Assembly (NCBI GenBank): GCA_024653845.1
Contig: JANLHA010000194.1
Coordinates: 1-7,004 of the forward strand
Direction of reading: 5' to 3'
DNA length: 7,004 nt
Source: Candidatus Omnitrophota bacterium
GTDB lineage: Bacteria; Omnitrophota; Gorgyraeia; Zapsychrales; JANLHA01
The translations under genes were made by a program, and so were the position numbers. The notes below the pieces were generated by a model. That model worked only from the letters and a program-made list of their open reading frames with translations, had not been told where the DNA came from and made no database searches. Shown one piece after another: positions 1 to 6,328 of this stretch. The number at the start of each line of letters is the position of its first letter. The stretch's first letter is position 1.

Positions 1-1191
1 AGGATAAATCGAAGCCAAAAGGCTTGTGATCCAAACCAAAAATGTCGAAATCAATAACGACTCCAAACGCATTTGGGGATAAACAACAGAATCCACATAA
101 AAAGAATTTAAAGCTTTAGCGAAAAGGGTAAGATCAATTCCAACATAACAAAAATAAGACGTCAAAGCTGCGCCTAACATTAACCCCAAAATACTCCCAA
201 CAATTCCTAAAAGAATGGCTTCCCATCCAATCATAAAAATGATTTCTCGGGGTTGAGTACCGACGGCCATCAAAATGCCAAATTCCCGAGTCCGCTCTAA
301 AACTCCCATCAAAACTGTATTCAAAATCCCAATGGCCACAACAATCATCACCACAATCACAATCATCCAGACAAATGCATTATCAAATTCAATCCATTGC
401 TGAAAACTTGGCGCCACTTCCTGCCAAGGCAAGACCTCGAGGTTTTGATGAAAAAAATCATCTCTCAATCGCTGTGTCATAAATTCCACATCATCGAGCG
501 AGTTGAGACGAACAACAACTTCAGAAGTCCGATTTGACATCACAAAAAGTTCTTCCGCAGCTTGATGCGTGATTAAGGCAATTGTTTGATCAATTTCATC
601 AGTTCCCGTATCAATCAATCCCCGAACCATAAACGCAGCAGAGGCAATGCTTCCATCCAACGCCTGAGACATGATGACCACTTTATCATCAAGGCTGACA
701 TTCAGATTTTGGGCAATTTTAAAACCTAAAATGATCTCTTGAAGACCTGGAGACTCCGCAGGGGGAGATTGAAGAAATGCGCCTGTCTTTATCCGTCGAG
801 GAAGACTGCCAACTTCTTTTTCACGTTCGGGGTCAACACCCAAAAGAGCCACCCCAGCCGAAGATTCCGAAGAACTGACCAATGCGGTCGCCTTGATCCG
901 CGAACTCACCGCCTTGACTTTATTGTATTGACCTATCATCCTGACAATCTCCTCAGCATTCTGAATATTTCTTTCTAACTGTGGCTGCTGATAGAATCCC
1001 TTTTGATGGATTTGGATATGACCAGTAATCAAAGAGGTCTGATTATCAATCATTTGCTGGTGGACGCCATCGACAAACGATCTTAAGAAAATCAATGCCC
1101 CTAACCCAAAGCCAATGGCAGAGAGCGTGATCAAAGATCTTCGTCGATTTCTAAGAATATTTCGCCATGCGATTTTGAGAATGGTCATCAT
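1..1191 (-). CDS. ABC transporter permease, FtsX/MacB (LolC/E-like) family, C-terminus cut by window edge
   Basis: Inner-membrane permease of the FtsX/MacB superfamily, whose members use a separate or fused ATPase to drive mechanical work on periplasmic substrates such as lipoproteins. I read 397 codons without a stop, starting MMTILKIAWRNILRNRRRSL, a classic N-terminus for this family. A first membrane helix lies at about residues 20-40, then a periplasmic domain of about 230 residues. Three C-terminal helices follow at about 273-297, 320-345 and 378-396. The conserved segment GVLERTREFGILMAVGTQPREI sits after the second helix. The reading ends at SIYP, the usual spot just before the short family C-terminus, so probably only 10-20 residues are missing. 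There is no ATPase domain, so a separate LolD-like ATPase is expected beyond the left edge. An AAGGA at about 1197-1201 precedes the start, and ATG at 1188 is an equally possible start. It lies 8 bp after the LolA-like gene, so they are probably co-transcribed. The exact substrate is unknown. Confidence 0.9.
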   Translation of the reverse strand, partial: MMTILKIAWRNILRNRRRSLITLSAIGFGLGALIFLRSFVDGVHQQMIDNQTSLITGHIQIHQKGFYQQPQLERNIQNAEEIVRMIGQYNKVKAVSSRIKATALVSSSESSAGVALLGVDPEREKEVGSLPRRIKTGAFLQSPPAESPGLQEIILGFKIAQNLNVSLDDKVVIMSQALDGSIASAAFMVRGLIDTGTDEIDQTIALITHQAAEELFVMSNRTSEVVVRLNSLDDVEFMTQRLRDDFFHQNLEVLPWQEVAPSFQQWIEFDNAFVWMIVIVVMIVVAIGILNTVLMGVLERTREFGILMAVGTQPREIIFMIGWEAILLGIVGSILGLMLGAALTSYFCYVGIDLTLFAKALNSFYVDSVVYPQMRLESLLISTFLVWITSLLASIYP

Positions 1192-1199
1192 ATCGATCC

Positions 1200-1964
1200 T
1201 TACGGAATCTTTTGCAAATAGGAGAGAGTGAAAATATTGGGGTCCAATGAAAGATCGTACTGCACGTCAACCAGTCGAATGACTGTTTGGTGGCCGGGCT
1301 TGATCATCGATGTCATGGTCCACACCTTAGGAATCAATCGGTTGGAAACGGTCCCGATATCAGAATATTTCAAAACTTTGATAAGCTTGCCTTTCTCGCT
1401 ATAAAACTCTTCTTGCAAAGGTACAAAATCATCTTTGCGGACCCAACGGAACAATCGGCCCCACACGACCGCAGCTTTTGGCTTAGGAATAAATTCAATT
1501 TTATGAACCTCATGTCCATCGATGTTTATCGTCTCGACGATTTGATGTGTGTAATCGTGAACAACACTACTTTCCTTGACCAAGTCATCATTGGCAAAAT
1601 CACTGCCCATCCAGGACTGCATCATCATGGAGGGAGGGATTTTAATGACCTTTTCAACCTGAGGAAGATAATTCCACATTTCATTCTTGATCCGAAGAGT
1701 CCCAATACCGGCTTCTTTAGCAGGAGAAAGGATCCGAATGAAAACTTGATCTCGCCCAACACTATCGACATGGAGTTCAAGCTTTCTCTGCCAATTCGGA
1801 GTCAAAATCTCCATGGTATAAATGCCTGTCGTGGAATTCCCTCGCATCAAATCATCGGAACGCTTAACAATTTCCGTCGGAGAGAGAACTTCTTGAGCAA
1901 AAATGGGAGGGGAGAGAATAAAGAAAAATAGAAAAAATGACGATATTAATGTTCTTCCTCTCAT
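1200..1964 (-). CDS. LolA-like outer membrane lipoprotein-sorting family protein, exported
   Basis: A 254-residue exported protein of the COG2834 (LolA-like) group, commonly annotated outer membrane lipoprotein-sorting protein. The N-terminus has two arginines and a hydrophobic core (ISSFFLFFFILSPPIFA), with likely signal peptidase I cleavage after Ala23 (IFA|QE). There is no lipobox cysteine, so it should be a soluble periplasmic protein. The mature part contains the family hallmark around residues 94-130: NEMWNYLPQVEKVIKIPPSM, followed by MMQSWMGSDFANDDLVKES. These proteins are thought to have a LolA/LolB-like half-barrel fold that binds acyl chains. The ATG at 1964 is the only sensible start because an in-frame TAG lies four codons upstream. 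No good Shine-Dalgarno precedes it, and a candidate -10 lies so close that the transcript may have almost no leader. The ABC permease follows after 8 bp, a pairing common in Gram-negative genomes and consistent with a lipid or lipoprotein transport unit. The true cargo is not known. Confidence 0.88.
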   Translation of the reverse strand: MRGRTLISSFFLFFFILSPPIFAQEVLSPTEIVKRSDDLMRGNSTTGIYTMEILTPNWQRKLELHVDSVGRDQVFIRILSPAKEAGIGTLRIKNEMWNYLPQVEKVIKIPPSMMMQSWMGSDFANDDLVKESSVVHDYTHQIVETINIDGHEVHKIEFIPKPKAAVVWGRLFRWVRKDDFVPLQEEFYSEKGKLIKVLKYSDIGTVSNRLIPKVWTMTSMIKPGHQTVIRLVDVQYDLSLDPNIFTLSYLQKIP

Positions 1965-1971
1965 GGGCTTA

Positions 1972-1980
1972 TGCTATCAT
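1972..1980 (+). promoter_or_regulatory. Candidate extended -10 promoter for lhgO
   Basis: The sequence TGCTATCAT matches an extended -10 (TGnTATAAT) with one mismatch. Transcription would start near 1987 and give a leader of about 29 bases to the ATG at 2016. No good -35 is seen, which extended -10 promoters tolerate. The ATG at 1971 overlaps this element, which argues against it as the lhgO start. The hexamer overlaps the opposite-strand -10 by five bases. Confidence 0.4.
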
Positions 1981-1981
1981 A
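1976..1981 (-). promoter_or_regulatory. Candidate -10 element for the LolA-like/permease operon
   Basis: On the minus strand this reads TATGAT, one mismatch from TATAAT, and ends 11 bases before the ATG at 1964. Transcription would start about 5 bases before the start codon, giving a nearly leaderless message, which fits the lack of a Shine-Dalgarno. The best -35 match is TTGCTG, at a long 19-base spacing. The evidence is sequence resemblance only. Confidence 0.3.
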
Positions 1982-2015
1982 CCGCTTAATCTTCTTCAAC
2001 CAGCAAAACAGATTT

Positions 2016-3206
2016 ATGAATCCTTCTTACGACTATATTATTATTGGCGCGGGCATCATTGGGCTCTCCATGGCCCGCACCCTTAAACAAAAATACCCTC
2101 TCGTTAAAATCCTCATCATCGAAAAAGAAGACGATACCGCATTTCACGCTTCGGGGCGAAACAGCGGCGTTCTTCATGCCGGATTTTATTACACCGCCAA
2201 TAGCCTTAAAGCAAAATTCACGGTTGATGGCAATCGCCAAATGAAAGCGTATTGTCGAGAGAAACATCTTCCGATCAACGAATGTGGGAAACTTGTTGTC
2301 GCTCACAATGAAGAAGAATTGGCCACTCTTCATGAATTACATCGACGGGGTCACAACAATGGTTCTAACGTAAGCTTGATCAATATCAAACAAGCCGAAG
2401 AACTCGAACCCAATGTTCGAACATACAAAGAAGCCCTTTATTCTCCCGATACGGCAAGTGTGGATCCGCAAAAAGTTTGCCAAGCATTGAAGGGAGATCT
2501 TTTATCGATCGGCGTCGAGTTTTCTTTTGGCACAAAATATTTAAAACATCATCATCAAACGGTTGTCACAACCCAGGGAGAATTTGACGCTAAAAAAGTG
2601 ATCAATTGTGCAGGACTTTATGCCGATAAACTTGCGCACGACTTTGGGTTTGGCCAAAAATATACGATGATTCCTTTTAAGGGGTTGTATTTAAAATACA
2701 CAAAAAACAAAACAGATGTCCGAATGAACATCTATCCTGTTCCTAACCTCCGTAATCCTTTTCTAGGCGTTCATTTCACCAAAACCGTAGGAGGGGACAT
2801 CAAAATTGGCCCAACAGCCATTCCGGCATTTTGGCGCGAAAATTATCAATGCTGGGAAAACTTCAACATTTCAGAAGTAACATCCATTGCTTATCATGAA
2901 GCTAAACTTTTTCTGACCAATGCCTTTCATTTCCGAAACTTGGCCTTTGAAGAAATGCAAAAATACAACAAAGATCATTTTATCGAACTCGCCACAAAAA
3001 TGGTCAAAGGAATCGATAGAAAAGGCTTTACGGAATTCACCCGCCCTGGCATCCGTGCCCAATTGCTTGACAAAACAAACCTTTCTTTAGTCCAAGACTT
3101 TATCGTTGAAGGAGATGAAAAAAGTCTACATCTTCTTAACGCCGTTTCTCCCGCATTTACCTGTGCTTTTCCTTTTTCTAAGTATATTGTAGATAAGTAT
3201 TTATAA
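2016..3206 (+). CDS. lhgO: FAD-dependent oxidoreductase, L-2-hydroxyglutarate oxidase family
   Basis: Predicted flavoenzyme of the DAO superfamily that oxidises L-2-hydroxyglutarate to 2-oxoglutarate, passing electrons to the quinone pool or to oxygen. From the chosen start the protein has 396 residues, slightly shorter than E. coli LhgO (about 420). It opens with a Rossmann dinucleotide fold, YIIIGAGIIG (GxGxxG at 11-16), with Glu36 ending beta-strand 2 as an FAD ribose ligand. Residues 44-59, HASGRNSGVLHAGFYY, are a family signature. GIRAQLLDK at about 345 and LLNAVSPAFT near the C-terminus match the usual G-[VI]-RAQ and NAPSPA segments. I chose 2016 over the in-frame ATG at 1971. The extra 15 residues (MLSYRLIFFNQQNRF) are unlike the family, and 1971 falls inside a candidate promoter. 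Neither start has a clear Shine-Dalgarno. It is divergent from the transport operon and 181 bp before the suf operon, so it is probably a single-gene unit. A related 2-hydroxyacid could be the real substrate. Confidence 0.87.
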   Translation: MNPSYDYIIIGAGIIGLSMARTLKQKYPLVKILIIEKEDDTAFHASGRNSGVLHAGFYYTANSLKAKFTVDGNRQMKAYCREKHLPINECGKLVVAHNEEELATLHELHRRGHNNGSNVSLINIKQAEELEPNVRTYKEALYSPDTASVDPQKVCQALKGDLLSIGVEFSFGTKYLKHHHQTVVTTQGEFDAKKVINCAGLYADKLAHDFGFGQKYTMIPFKGLYLKYTKNKTDVRMNIYPVPNLRNPFLGVHFTKTVGGDIKIGPTAIPAFWRENYQCWENFNISEVTSIAYHEAKLFLTNAFHFRNLAFEEMQKYNKDHFIELATKMVKGIDRKGFTEFTRPGIRAQLLDKTNLSLVQDFIVEGDEKSLHLLNAVSPAFTCAFPFSKYIVDKYL

Positions 3207-3278
3207 TTCCAATCCTTCAGGCTTTTAAATACGCTAAAGAAAAACTTAATTATTCCCCACTTTACCTCGTTTTTGTAT

Positions 3279-3284
3279 TATAAT
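3279..3284 (+). promoter_or_regulatory. Isolated perfect TATAAT, possible upstream promoter
   Basis: A perfect TATAAT lies 104 bases before the nfu start, within a run of AT-rich DNA. No recognisable -35 lies 16-18 bases upstream (CCCACT at 17), and there is no TGn extension. It could be a second, weak suf promoter with a longer leader, or chance in AT-rich sequence. Confidence 0.2.
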
Positions 3285-3331
3285 CTATGTAGACAGACAA
3301 TAAACTACGTTTAATATCGAAGCATTCTGCC

Positions 3332-3360
3332 TTGACTTAAAATTGAATTTTGACTAAAAT
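3332..3360 (+). promoter_or_regulatory. Sigma70-type promoter of the nfu-suf operon
   Basis: The -35 TTGACT (3332-3337) and -10 TAAAAT (3355-3360) each match consensus at five of six positions, with the ideal 17-base spacer. Predicted transcription starts near 3367, about 21 bases before the nfu ATG at 3388 and just upstream of its AAGGAG. This excludes the ATG at 3361 as the start. The spacer and -10 are filled with repeated or symmetric sequence, which suggests a regulated promoter. The Rrf2 protein encoded three genes downstream is the natural candidate regulator. Confidence 0.65.
3339..3351. repeat. 13-bp perfect inverted repeat in the suf promoter spacer, candidate operator
   Basis: AAAATT-G-AATTTT is a perfect 6-1-6 inverted repeat between the -35 and -10. 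A second symmetric element, ATTTT-GACT-AAAAT, overlaps it at 3347-3360 and covers the -10. The direct repeat TTGACTTAAAAT (3332) and TTGACTAAAAT (3350) is spaced by 18 bases, close to two helical turns. A protein bound here would block RNA polymerase. AT-rich DNA makes short palindromes more likely by chance, so function is inferred. Confidence 0.45.
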
Positions 3361-3372
3361 ATGCCGATTAAT

Positions 3373-3378
3373 AAGGAG
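3373..3378 (+). promoter_or_regulatory. Ribosome binding site that decides the nfu start
   Basis: AAGGAG ends 9 bases before the ATG at 3388. The upstream in-frame ATG at 3361 has no Shine-Dalgarno and lies before the predicted transcription start. The start at 3388 is therefore preferred. Confidence 0.8.
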
Positions 3379-3387
3379 AAAATAATT

Positions 3388-3942
3388 ATGGAATACCGAA
3401 TGATGATTCAGGGGACCCCAAACCCTAACGCGCTCAAATTTGTTCTCAATACGCCTATTAAAAATGAAGGTAATGCGACTTATAAAAATACGGAAGAATG
3501 CACCGATAATCCTTTAGCCCGTGCGATTTTTTCTATTAGTAACGTAAAAGAAATTTATTTTTTTGATAACTATATCACCGTCACTCAAGACGGAACCGCT
3601 GATTGGGACTCCATCGAAGAGCAACTCAAGAAAACGATCCTCGAAAACATCGCTGATCATGATCCGAATTTTAAAGGACCCCAGCCCGTCCAAGTTGCTG
3701 TGCCCAAACCCGATAATCCTGAACTTTTAAAAATCGATGCCATTTTGAATGAAACCATTCGACCGGCTTTGCAAATGGACGGTGGCGATCTTCAAGTGAT
3801 GAATTTGGATGGGAATGTTTTAACAATCAGTTATCAAGGCGCTTGCGGATCCTGCCCCACATCAACGGCAGGAACATTGAAAGCCATTGAAAATTTGCTT
3901 CGGGATGAATATAATCCCGAAATTGTCGTCGAGCTAGGATAA
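3388..3942 (+). CDS. NfuA/Nfu1-type iron-sulfur cluster carrier (Nfu_N plus NifU C-terminal domain)
   Basis: Cytosolic iron-sulfur cluster carrier of the Nfu family, 184 residues, which receives clusters from a scaffold and passes them to client proteins. The N-terminal Nfu_N-type domain spans about residues 1-90 and begins MEYRMMIQGTPNPNALKFVL, with TPNPNALKF the diagnostic segment. A short Pro-rich linker follows (about 96-112), then the NifU-like C-terminal domain from about 113. That domain carries IRPALQMDGGDLQV and the cluster-binding loop GACGSCPTS, where Cys153 and Cys156 form the CxxC that bridges a 4Fe-4S cluster between two subunits. The two-domain layout matches mitochondrial and bacterial Nfu1 rather than NifU, which has an IscU-like N-terminal domain. 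The start at 3388 is set by an AAGGAG 9 bases upstream, and 9 extra upstream codons are rejected. It is the first gene of the suf operon, downstream of a good promoter. Whether it acts only as a carrier or also as a scaffold cannot be told. Confidence 0.92.
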   Translation: MEYRMMIQGTPNPNALKFVLNTPIKNEGNATYKNTEECTDNPLARAIFSISNVKEIYFFDNYITVTQDGTADWDSIEEQLKKTILENIADHDPNFKGPQPVQVAVPKPDNPELLKIDAILNETIRPALQMDGGDLQVMNLDGNVLTISYQGACGSCPTSTAGTLKAIENLLRDEYNPEIVVELG

Positions 3943-3952
3943 AAGGCGACGA

Positions 3953-3958
3953 AGGAGG
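3953..3958 (+). promoter_or_regulatory. Strong ribosome binding site of the PCD gene
   Basis: AGGAGG sits in the 23-bp gap after nfu and ends 7 bases before the ATG at 3966. This is a near-ideal Shine-Dalgarno and supports this start and efficient translation as part of the operon. Confidence 0.8.
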
Positions 3959-3965
3959 ACAAGCC

Positions 3966-4316
3966 ATGGACCAAACACTGACTCAGAAAAAATGTCAACC
4001 ATGCGAGGGGATTGGGAAGGCCTTGTCAACAAATGAGGCCCAGGAACTTTTGGCCCAAACTCCTCAATGGAAGATTTCGCCAGATAATAAAATGATTGTC
4101 CGCGAGTTTCAGATGAAAAACTTCTTGGCCGCTGTCAAATTGATTAACCAGGTGGCTGAAATTGCAGAAAAAGAAAATCATCATCCCGATGTTCATCTAA
4201 CGGGATACCGCAAATTACGCATTGAGTTAAGCACGCATGCGTTGCAAGGATTATCAGAAAATGATTTTATTCTGGCGGCGAAGATCAACGAGTTGCCGGC
4301 GGAGTTGAAAAAATAA
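3966..4316 (+). CDS. Pterin-4a-carbinolamine dehydratase family protein (PCD/DCoH, COG2154)
   Basis: Small cytosolic protein (116 residues) of the PCD/DCoH family. Known members dehydrate 4a-hydroxytetrahydrobiopterin made by aromatic amino acid hydroxylases. The active-site motif is intact: EKENHHPDV, with His72, His73 and Pro74, followed by YRKLRIELSTHALQGLSEND, where His91 is the third conserved histidine. The N-terminal KKCQPCEG has a CxxC (Cys10, Cys13), a pair seen in many bacterial homologues. The length is near the usual 95-120, and a near-ideal AGGAGG precedes the start. It lies 23 bp after nfu and 25 bp before the Rrf2 regulator, so it is embedded in the suf operon, and no phenylalanine hydroxylase is in view. 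Comparative work on COG2154 has suggested roles for some members outside amino acid hydroxylation, including molybdenum cofactor metabolism. The family call is firm, but the role in this operon is open. Confidence 0.9.
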   Translation: MDQTLTQKKCQPCEGIGKALSTNEAQELLAQTPQWKISPDNKMIVREFQMKNFLAAVKLINQVAEIAEKENHHPDVHLTGYRKLRIELSTHALQGLSENDFILAAKINELPAELKK

Positions 4317-4321
4317 ATTAA

Positions 4322-4333
4322 TATCCGCGGATA
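4322..4333. repeat. 12-bp perfect palindrome just upstream of the regulator gene
   Basis: TATCCGCGGATA is a perfect palindrome in the 25-bp gap between the PCD and Rrf2 genes. It ends 8 bases before the ATG at 4342, where a Shine-Dalgarno would normally sit. None of the AGGAGG type seen elsewhere in the operon is present, only GGATAAGA. It could be a protein-binding site or a small RNA hairpin that limits translation of the regulator. Function is not shown. Confidence 0.45.
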
Positions 4334-4341
4334 AGAAAACT

Positions 4342-4848
4342 ATGTTTAAAATCAACCGAAAAATTGAATATGCCCTGGTCTCATTGAAATACATGAGCCG
4401 AAAATCCCCGGGGCAACTGACATCCGCGAAAGAAATTTGCGATGCCTATCACACTCCATTTGACCCAACTTCCCGAGTTTTGCAACTCATGGCTCAAAAG
4501 GGAATTTTGCACGCAGAACAAGGCGCGCATGGAGGATACCAAATCATCAAAGATTTGACTAAAATCAACGTCGGAGATTTGAGCGATATCATTGTTGGGC
4601 CGATTAAAATCACCGATTGTATGCATGGGAACTATTCCCATTGCGGCTTGACCAGCTCTTGCAATGTGATTGCGCCCATGTTGAATTTAAATGAAAAAAT
4701 CAGCGAAATATTCCATCAAGTGACGGTCTCGGAACTGCTCGAAGCCAAACATCAAGGAGAACGTCAAATTCGAGAAAAACCGATCTTGGAAAAAGAAACT
4801 TCTGCGAAGGCCCCCGCAGCAAACGTAGGAGGCGATCTCCATGGCTAA
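4342..4848 (+). CDS. Rrf2 family transcriptional regulator (IscR/SUF-regulator-like)
   Basis: DNA-binding regulator of the Rrf2 family, 168 residues, likely to sense iron-sulfur cluster supply and control this operon. The winged-helix domain spans about residues 1-85 ([38 protein letters not shown]), with the wing GAHGGYQI at 61-68. Cys93, Cys101 and Cys107 form a C-x7-C-x5-C set in the loop where IscR-type proteins bind a 2Fe-2S cluster. His95 and His100 lie in the same loop. The C-terminal tail after about residue 137 is charged and low in complexity, and it carries the sufB ribosome binding site in its codons. Its 3' end overlaps sufB by 8 bp. The ribosome binding site of this gene is weak and has a 12-bp palindrome in its place, so its level may be kept low. 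It could be called SufR or IscR by function, but the sequence does not decide, so no symbol is given. Confidence 0.9.
   Translation: MFKINRKIEYALVSLKYMSRKSPGQLTSAKEICDAYHTPFDPTSRVLQLMAQKGILHAEQGAHGGYQIIKDLTKINVGDLSDIIVGPIKITDCMHGNYSHCGLTSSCNVIAPMLNLNEKISEIFHQVTVSELLEAKHQGERQIREKPILEKETSAKAPAANVGGDLHG
4827..4840 (+). promoter_or_regulatory. sufB ribosome binding site inside the regulator gene, possibly in a hairpin
   Basis: AGGAGG (4827-4832) lies 8 bases before the sufB ATG and within the last codons of the Rrf2 gene. GGAG (4828-4831) can pair with CTCC (4837-4840) around a 5-base loop, hiding the Shine-Dalgarno. Ribosomes finishing the regulator would open it, so the 8-bp overlap may couple sufB translation to that of the regulator. 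The stem is only 4 GC-rich pairs, so the effect may be modest. Confidence 0.5.
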
Positions 4849-6316
4849 AATCAAAGATGAAAAAATCCTCAATGCCAAGACCATTGAAGAAAATACCCTA
4901 TCGAGCCGAGAATACAAATACGGATTTTATACCGACGTCGAAAGTGACCGTGCCCCCAAAGGAATCAACGAAGACATCATTCGCATGATCGTTGAGAAGA
5001 AAGGGGAACCCGAATGGATGCTCGAATGGCGCTTGAAAGCTTATCGTCAGTGGATGACAATGAAAGAGCCTCATTGGCCAAATTTCGAGTATGGCCCGAT
5101 CGATTATCAGGCGATCAGCTATTACAACGCACCTAAAGGCAAGAAGGGCTCGCCTCAAAGTCTTAAAGAGATTGATCCTGAAATCATCAAAACATTTGAA
5201 CGCTTAGGCATTCCGTTAAGTGAACAAAAACGTTTGAGTGGAGTTGCCGTGGATGCCGTTTTTGACAGTGTTTCCGTCGGAACAACGCATCAATCTGAAC
5301 TCAACAAGCTTGGCATCATTTTTTGCTCGATGACAGAAGCCATCAAACATCATCCCGAACTGGTCAAGAAATATATGGGCTCTGTCGTGCCTTATACCGA
5401 CAATTTCTTTGCAACTTTGAATTCCGCGGTCTTTAGCGACGGATCCTTCTGTTACATTCCTAAAGGGGTCAAGTGTCCACTTGAATTGTCGACATATTTT
5501 CGGATCAATGCTGCAGAGTCAGGACAGTTCGAACGCACCTTGATCGTTGCCGAAGAAGGAAGTTCTGTGAGTTATCTCGAAGGATGCACGGCTCCGATGC
5601 GCGATGAAAACCAATTGCACGCGGCTGTGGTTGAACTTGTCACGATGGATAACGCTCAGATCAAATACTCAACGGTGCAAAACTGGTATTCCGGCGATAA
5701 GGAAGGACGCGGAGGGATTTACAACTTCGTGACCAAGCGTGGTAAATGCGCTGGCAAGAATTCTAAAATTTCATGGACACAAGTCGAGGCGGGAGCTGCG
5801 ATCACTTGGAAATATCCAAGCTGCATTCTGCAGGGAGATAATTCCGTCGGAGAATTTTATTCGGTGGCTCTCACAAATAACCGGATGAAGGCGGATACGG
5901 GGACCAAAATGATTCATATCGGGAAAAACACCACCAGCACGATTGTTTCCAAAGGGATTTCTACAGATGAATCTCACAACAGCTATCGGGGAATGGTCAA
6001 AATTTTACCTTCCGCCGATGGGGCGAGAAACTTTTCACAGTGCGATTCAATGCTCGTTGGGAATAAATGCAGTGCAAACACGTTTCCTTATATTGAAGTG
6101 AGAAATAATTCCGCGGTTTTAGAGCATGAGGCATCGACTTCAAAAATCAATGCGGATCAAATTTTCTATTTGCAATCGCGAGGATTGGACTTGGAAGAAA
6201 CGATTTCTCTGATTATCAACGGCTTCTGCAAAGAAGTCTTTAAAGAACTTCCCATGGAGTTTGCCGTCGAGGCAGTTAAATTGCTCGAGATGAAACTCGA
6301 AGGAAGTGTCGGTTAA
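4841..6316 (+). CDS. sufB: Fe-S cluster assembly scaffold protein SufB
   Basis: Core cytosolic subunit of the SufBCD scaffold, on which iron-sulfur clusters are built from sulfur supplied by the SufS desulfurase and its partner (SufE or SufU). The protein has 491 residues, close to the usual 470-495. The N-terminal helical region includes [24 protein letters not shown] and [15 protein letters not shown]. The beta-helix core follows from about residue 160. Key residues are present: Cys249 in YLEGCTAP (equivalent to E. coli Cys254), Cys401 in SQCDSMLVG (Cys405) and His429-Glu430 in LEHEAS (His433/Glu434). These are the residues implicated in sulfur transfer and cluster assembly. The C-terminal segment around 436-485 ([18 protein letters not shown]) is the SufC-contacting region. 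The start at 4841 has AGGAGG 8 bases upstream and overlaps the Rrf2 gene by 8 bp. sufC follows after 12 bp. No truncation or frameshift is seen. SufD is a paralogue, but the LEHEA and CDSML motifs identify this one as SufB. Confidence 0.97.
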   Translation: MAKIKDEKILNAKTIEENTLSSREYKYGFYTDVESDRAPKGINEDIIRMIVEKKGEPEWMLEWRLKAYRQWMTMKEPHWPNFEYGPIDYQAISYYNAPKGKKGSPQSLKEIDPEIIKTFERLGIPLSEQKRLSGVAVDAVFDSVSVGTTHQSELNKLGIIFCSMTEAIKHHPELVKKYMGSVVPYTDNFFATLNSAVFSDGSFCYIPKGVKCPLELSTYFRINAAESGQFERTLIVAEEGSSVSYLEGCTAPMRDENQLHAAVVELVTMDNAQIKYSTVQNWYSGDKEGRGGIYNFVTKRGKCAGKNSKISWTQVEAGAAITWKYPSCILQGDNSVGEFYSVALTNNRMKADTGTKMIHIGKNTTSTIVSKGISTDESHNSYRGMVKILPSADGARNFSQCDSMLVGNKCSANTFPYIEVRNNSAVLEHEASTSKINADQIFYLQSRGLDLEETISLIINGFCKEVFKELPMEFAVEAVKLLEMKLEGSVG

Positions 6317-6321
6317 GGAGG
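6315..6321 (+). promoter_or_regulatory. Ribosome binding site of sufC overlapping the sufB stop codon
   Basis: AAGGAGG begins inside the sufB TAA and ends 7 bases before the ATG at 6329. The strong site selects this start over the out-of-frame ATG at 6322 and indicates tight co-translation of SufB and SufC. Confidence 0.8.
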
Positions 6322-6328
6322 ATGATTC

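Noticed and set aside
739..978. Plus-strand open frame of 79 codons within the permease region
   Set aside because: The minus-strand permease reads continuously here with family-like sequence. The plus frame has no ribosome binding site and no familiar motif.
1287..1931. Long open frame (214 codons) on the plus strand, antisense to the LolA-like gene
   Set aside because: The translation has no recognisable family. The minus-strand protein has a signal peptide and conserved family motifs, so this frame is a by-product of its codon use.
1971..2015. Upstream ATG giving a 15-residue longer lhgO product
   Set aside because: The extra residues are unlike the family N-terminus, no Shine-Dalgarno is present, and the ATG lies inside a candidate extended -10.
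3207..3331. Possible terminator after lhgO
   Set aside because: Only weak stems of 3-6 pairs, such as ATGTAG/CTACGT near 3286-3310, and no GC-rich stem followed by a T run.
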